Part shown: positions 60,406-64,000 of the stretch, in pieces
Layout of the letters: the number at the start of each line of letters is the position of its first letter
Position numbering within the stretch: the stretch's first letter is position 1
DNA from: Brochothrix campestris
GTDB taxonomy: Bacteria > Bacillota > Bacilli > Lactobacillales > Listeriaceae
Reading direction: 5' to 3'
Length of the DNA: 64,000 bases
NCBI RefSeq assembly: GCF_046058945.1
Contig: NZ_CP175511.1
Location: forward strand, 434,001-498,000
Position numbers and translations under genes: made by a program
The notes under the pieces: model-generated
The model's database searches: none
What the model saw: the letters and a program-made list of their open reading frames with translations, nothing else
Told to the model about the DNA's origin: nothing

Positions 60406-60769
60406 TACGAAGGACCCCAACTTTATTATGTACCCGGCGTTAATCATCCTCATTATCGGGATGTTTATTTTAAGCCAAACAACAACTGGTGCCGTCTTGC
60501 TAATCGCAGGTGCTTTTATTGGCTTAGGCTACGGGACGTATTTATCGAGCTGTCAAGCAGTTGCGATTAAACAGGCACCGCCACACCGGATTGGCTTAGC
60601 AACAGCAACCTTCTTTATCTTAACCGATATCGGTTTAGGCATTGGGCCATTTGTACAAGGCTATGTTGTGCCAACCTTAGGTTATAAAGGCTTGTATTTA
60701 ATCTTAGGCTTTATTTTAATCATCTGTGTGCCATTGCACCATTTCTTGTATGAGAAAAATGAACAATAA
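60392..60769 (+). pseudogene. 5'-truncated MFS transporter, last four TM segments
   Basis: GRLFDTKDPNFIMYPALIIL corresponds to the conserved loop motif between TM8 and TM9 of DHA1-type MFS carriers, and TM9-TM12 follow in frame. About 280 N-terminal residues are missing. It meets the LysR remnant head to head at about 60390-60412, so one deletion removed both 5' ends and the shared promoter region. Confidence 0.85.
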
Positions 60770-60785
60770 GGTGTTGATTAAAGCA

Positions 60786-60817
60786 AAAAGCAGTCGCAAA
60801 TAGCGATTGCTTTTTTT
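60786..60817 (+). terminator. Terminator behind the MFS remnant
   Basis: AAAGCAGTCGC and GCGATTGCTTT arms, then seven T. The remaining 60818-61093 is AT-rich; a TATAAT at 61030-61035 may be the -10 of the surface-protein gene, without a convincing -35. Confidence 0.85.
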
Positions 60818-61093
60818 GTACATAACCGAGGAAATGACTGTTTTTTTTAATAGCTAATCAAACAAGGTGGCGCTAGTTCAAAAAGTGAAAATCGAGTTGC
60901 ATATTTTTATTTTGGCTAGTTATAAGTATCGTTAAAATATTTTTTTGATTAAAACAGTCCTAAATCGCTATTATTTTGTTGTTATATTATAAAATGATTT
61001 AATTTTCAGAATTGTCTCTCTTTTTATGATATAATTTATATACTGGCTATATCACTTGACATGGCCAACCATAAATGGGATGGGGGAATTCTT

Positions 61094-64000
61094 TTGAAGA
61101 AAACAAAGAACTATGATTTCAAGAAAAGAATTGAGAATAAACGCAAACTAAGAATTCAACAAATTGCAACGGCGGTTGTCGCTTTTGGACTCGTAACTTC
61201 GCCACTGTCAGTCAATTTTAATAAAAACTTATCATTTGATTATCATACTGTTTCGGCAGACACGGCTTCATTAGCACAAGTTAATTTACTTGGCAATACA
61301 AGTGTGTCTCAAACAGCAGTTGGAACAAATGCTTATGATATCACGGTTGCAGGAACAGCCTTAGCTGATCTCGAATTGTTAGGGACAAATCGAAAAGGTG
61401 TTGCCCAGGTTGATTTAAGCAGTATACCTGAAGAATTACGTGATCAGGTGACGATTACATCTGAAGGTGCTCACGTGCATGTCGAATTATTACCAATTAC
61501 AATGGCCGATTTACCAGCCCTAGGTAGTTTAGTGAGAGGTCTAACTAATACTGTTGGAACGACTGTTGCCTCTGTCTTGGATTTAGTTAATCAATTAGAC
61601 AAATCAGTTATTCCTAATTCATTAATTACAATCAAAGGGATTGAAGAACTGTCAACAGCAGTTGATGCGTTAAATAATATTGATAAGGCATTAGCTAATT
61701 TATTAGCTTACGATGAAGATGTGTCTGTCACAGTGGGTGAGAATGGTGAGCTAGTTGCCGATTTTACGGCTGGATTAGGTAATCATCTCGAAAGTGCTGT
61801 GAACGATGTTGTTGTTCAAACGTTGCAAAATGTTGTAACGGCTTTAAATGCTTTAGAAATAAAAATTTTACCTGAAGCTGAAAAAATTCCACTGATTGGA
61901 CTTGTACCAAAAACGTTAAATGCATTGATTGCAACAGTTTTCAAAACAGTAACCTCAACAACGTCACTGTTAACAGATGCAATTGGTAAAATATCAGATG
62001 GTACAATTGATATTGCTAATGATTTATTACAAGTACAAGTATTGGGAGAAATGTCAGTTAATTATAAAAATGTTAAATTAAATATTCCAGAAGAGTCATT
62101 AATTAACGCTGACTTAGCAGGCACATATCCAATTGCAGTTAAGGCTGGAATTTTGAGTGCAAATGTTATTGATATTTCGCTATTATCAGCATTATCAGAT
62201 ACAACGTCAGTTCCTTTAGTTGTTAATGGTACAAAGGTTGTTGTAACACCTCCTGAAGAAGGAGACGCTGATGCCGATGCTGACGCCGATGCGGATGCTG
62301 ACGCGGATGCTGACGCTGATGCTGATGCTGACGCCGATGCAGATGCAGATGCCGATGCTGACGCGGATGCCGACGCCGATGCTGATGCCGATGCTGACGC
62401 CGATGCTGATGCCGACGCCGATGCTGATGCCGATGCTGACGCTGACGCCGATGCGGATGCCGACGCTGATGCTGACGCCGATGCTGACGCCGATGCTGAC
62501 GCCGATGCTGACGCCGATGCTGACGCCGATGCGGATGCCGACGCCGATGCGGATGCAGATGCTGACGCCGATGCCGATGCGGATGCCGATGCTGATGCGG
62601 ATGCCGATGCTGACGCCGATGCTGACGCGGATGCAGATGCCGATGCCGATGCTGACGCTGACGCCGATGCGGATGCGGATGCAGATGCTGACGCCGATGC
62701 CGATGCCGATGCCGATGCAGATGCCGATGCTGACGCCGATGCTGATGCTGATGCTGATGCAGATGCTGACGCAGATGCGGATGCCGATGCTGATGCGGAT
62801 GCCGATGCTGACGCCGATGCTGACGCTGATGCGGATGCCGACGCTGATGCTGACGCCGATGCTGATGCCGATGCTGACGCTGACGCCGATGCCGATGCCG
62901 ATGCGGATGCTGATGCTGACGCCGATGCGGATGCGGATGCGGATGCTGACGCTGATGCTGATGCTGATGCAGATGCTGACGCGGATGCCGATGCGGATGC
63001 GGATGCAGATGCCGATGCTGACGCTGATGCAGATGCCGATGCTGACGCCGATGCCGATGCGGATGCGGATGCTGACGCCGATGCGGATGCCGACGCTGAC
63101 GCTGACGCCGATGCTGACGCCGATGCTGACGCCGATGCTGATGCCGACGCCGATGCTGACGCGGATGCTGATGCTGATGCCGATGCGGATGCCGATGCTG
63201 ACGCCGATGCCGATGCAGATGCGGATGCCGACGCCGATGCGGATGCTGACGCGGATGCCGATGCGGATGCCGACGCCGATGCGGATGCCGACGCCGATGC
63301 GGATGCTGACGCGGATGCTGATGCAGATGCCGATGCTGACGCCGATGCTGACGCCGATGCTGACGCCGATGCTGACGCCGATGCAGATGCTGATGCTGAC
63401 GCTGACGCCGATGCAGATGCGGATGCCGATGCTGATGCTGATGCCGATGCTGACGCGGATGCCGATGCCGATGCTGATGCTGATGCCGATGCTGACGCGG
63501 ATGCCGATGCTGATGCTGATGCTGACGCCGATGCTGATGCTGACGCCGATGCGGATGCCGACGCGGACGCTGACGCCGATGCTGACGCCGATGCTGATGC
63601 CGACGCGGATGCCGATGCAGATGCAGATGCTGACGCGGATGCGGATGCGGATGCTGATGCCGACGCCGATGCTGACGCCGATGCAGATGCTGATGCTGAC
63701 GCTGACGCCGATGCAGATGCGGATGCCGACGCCGATGCTGATGCTGATGCGGATGCTGATGCTGATGCCGATGCTGACGCGGATGCCGATGCGGATGCTG
63801 ATGCCGACGCGGATGCCGATGCAGATGCAGATGCTGACGCGGATGCCGATGCGGATGCTGATGCCGACGCCGATGCTGACGCGGATGCCGATGCGGATGC
63901 CGATGCAGATGCCGATGCTGACGCCGATGCCGATGCTGACGCTGACGCCGATGCGGATGCGGATGCCGATGCCGATGCGGATGCCGATGCTGACGCCGAT
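61094..64000 (+). CDS. Asp-Ala repeat surface adhesin, 5' part (runs off the window)
   Basis: TTG 61094 follows GGGATGGGGG; no in-frame ATG fits better. The N terminus is a basic region and hydrophobic core (KLRIQQIATAVVAFGLVTS) with likely cleavage after VSA near residue 57, a long Gram-positive surface signal. Residues about 60-388 form a beta-rich, Asn/Val/Leu-rich domain (FNKNLSFDYHTVSAD, VDLSSIPEELRDQVTITSEG, VVNGTKVVVTPPEEG) resembling the adhesive domains of other DA-repeat surface proteins, recalled at moderate certainty. From residue 391 (62264) to the window edge all 579 codons alternate Asp and Ala. The repeat presumably acts as a long negatively charged stalk, as SD repeats do in Clf/Sdr proteins; an LPxTG-type anchor would be expected outside the window. 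Confidence 0.9.
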   Translation, partial: MKKTKNYDFKKRIENKRKLRIQQIATAVVAFGLVTSPLSVNFNKNLSFDYHTVSADTASLAQVNLLGNTSVSQTAVGTNAYDITVAGTALADLELLGTNRKGVAQVDLSSIPEELRDQVTITSEGAHVHVELLPITMADLPALGSLVRGLTNTVGTTVASVLDLVNQLDKSVIPNSLITIKGIEELSTAVDALNNIDKALANLLAYDEDVSVTVGENGELVADFTAGLGNHLESAVNDVVVQTLQNVVTALNALEIKILPEAEKIPLIGLVPKTLNALIATVFKTVTSTTSLLTDAIGKISDGTIDIANDLLQVQVLGEMSVNYKNVKLNIPEESLINADLAGTYPIAVKAGILSANVIDISLLSALSDTTSVPLVVNGTKVVVTPPEEGDADADADADADADADADADADADADADADADADADADADADADADADADADADADADADADADADADADADADADADADADADADADADADADADADADADADADADADADADADADADADADADADADADADADADADADADADADADADADADADADADADADADADADADADADADADADADADADADADADADADADADADADADADADADADADADADADADADADADADADADADADADADADADADADADADADADADADADADADADADADADADADADADADADADADADADADADADADADADADADADADADADADADADADADADADADADADADADADADADADADADADADADADADADADADADADADADADADADADADADADADADADADADADADADADADADADADADADADADADADADADADADADADADADADADADADADADADADADADADADADADADADADADADADADADADADADADADADADADADADADADADADADADADADADADADADADADADADADADADADADADADADADADADADADADAD
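62264..64000 (+). repeat. Uninterrupted GAY-GCN hexanucleotide repeat encoding (Asp-Ala)n
   Basis: About 289 hexamers stay in phase with no frame change or substitution to another residue. Asp is mostly GAT, and all four Ala codons are mixed. GAC follows GCT or GCC almost always; by eye I find one GCG-GAC (near 63564) and no GCA-GAC. Confidence 0.95.

Noticed and set aside
61003..61035. Full sigma-A promoter for the DA-repeat gene
   Set aside because: TATAAT at 61030-61035 is good, but no -35 lies 16-18 nt upstream; TTGTCT is only 12 nt away.
62264..64000. Long stop-free frames on the minus strand and other plus frames across the DA repeat
   Set aside because: A GAY-GCN repeat has few or no stops in several frames by composition alone; only the plus frame joined to a signal peptide and head domain is credible.

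Overview
The window reads as chromosome of a low-GC Gram-positive bacterium of the Listeriaceae, most likely Brochothrix-like (inference). The main argument is gene order. At 44.4-56.3 kb a SEDS (FtsW/RodA) gene, an ArsC/Spx-like gene, gcvH, a YusE-like thioredoxin, an S-box metNIQ operon and sufCDSUB follow one another in the order I recall from Listeria. The maltodextrin cluster at 32-42 kb (malR, GH13 enzymes, malEFG, DUF1189 gene) also resembles Listeria. A stand-alone nitric oxide synthase and the fucosidase operon argue against Listeria itself.

Layout. 1-2.5 kb: end of a prophage or phage remnant, with the 3' part of a GH25/LysM endolysin and a two-gene cassette of a Panacea-domain protein and a four-TM membrane protein. 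2.9-6.2 kb: csoR-copA copper operon with two tiny genes behind copA. 6.5-9.7 kb: RpiR regulator facing a PTS EIIC plus DUF7916-like gene. 9.7-12.7 kb: dus, then a TetR repressor and the YhgE/Pip-like membrane protein it probably controls. 12.7-17.8 kb: EIIC-LacI-GH29-GH1 glycan operon. 18-24.3 kb: acetyltransferase, HAD hydrolase, a broken or overlapping small-gene locus, a lipoprotein, ppdK and a DeoR regulator. 24.4-31.3 kb: a second MetNIQ-type transporter, fba, PepSY lipoprotein, lipid kinase, DsrE-like protein and RlmA-like methyltransferase. 31.4-42 kb: a 120-bp tandem array, then the maltodextrin operons with MalR/CcpA-type operators placed inside the promoters. 42-44.4 kb: stress genes (CsbD, GlsB), nos and NUDIX. 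44.4-56.3 kb: the housekeeping block named above. 56.7-59.5 kb: MDR-SDR-pirin operon. 59.6-60.8 kb: two genes truncated against each other by a deletion. 61.1 kb to the end: a surface protein whose last 579 visible residues are nothing but Asp-Ala repeats.

The most unusual signal lies between genes. A family of short repeats recurs at gene 3' ends. It has a 5' core (GTAATCAAAGCGAAAGCAGC and variants), which in at least two places supplies the stop codon of the preceding gene, and a 3' motif (CGTTTATCTTCAGTCTGA or GACTTTGTCTACAATCTGGA) that sits directly before a Rho-independent terminator or hairpin in seven places. One copy lies on the strand opposite both neighbours with a promoter-like sequence in front of it, so it could be an independent small RNA. 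The 120-bp array carries the same 5' core.

Catabolite and local control look dense: cre-like sites precede three sugar operons, and perfect palindromes suit the LacI, MalR and TetR regulators encoded beside them.
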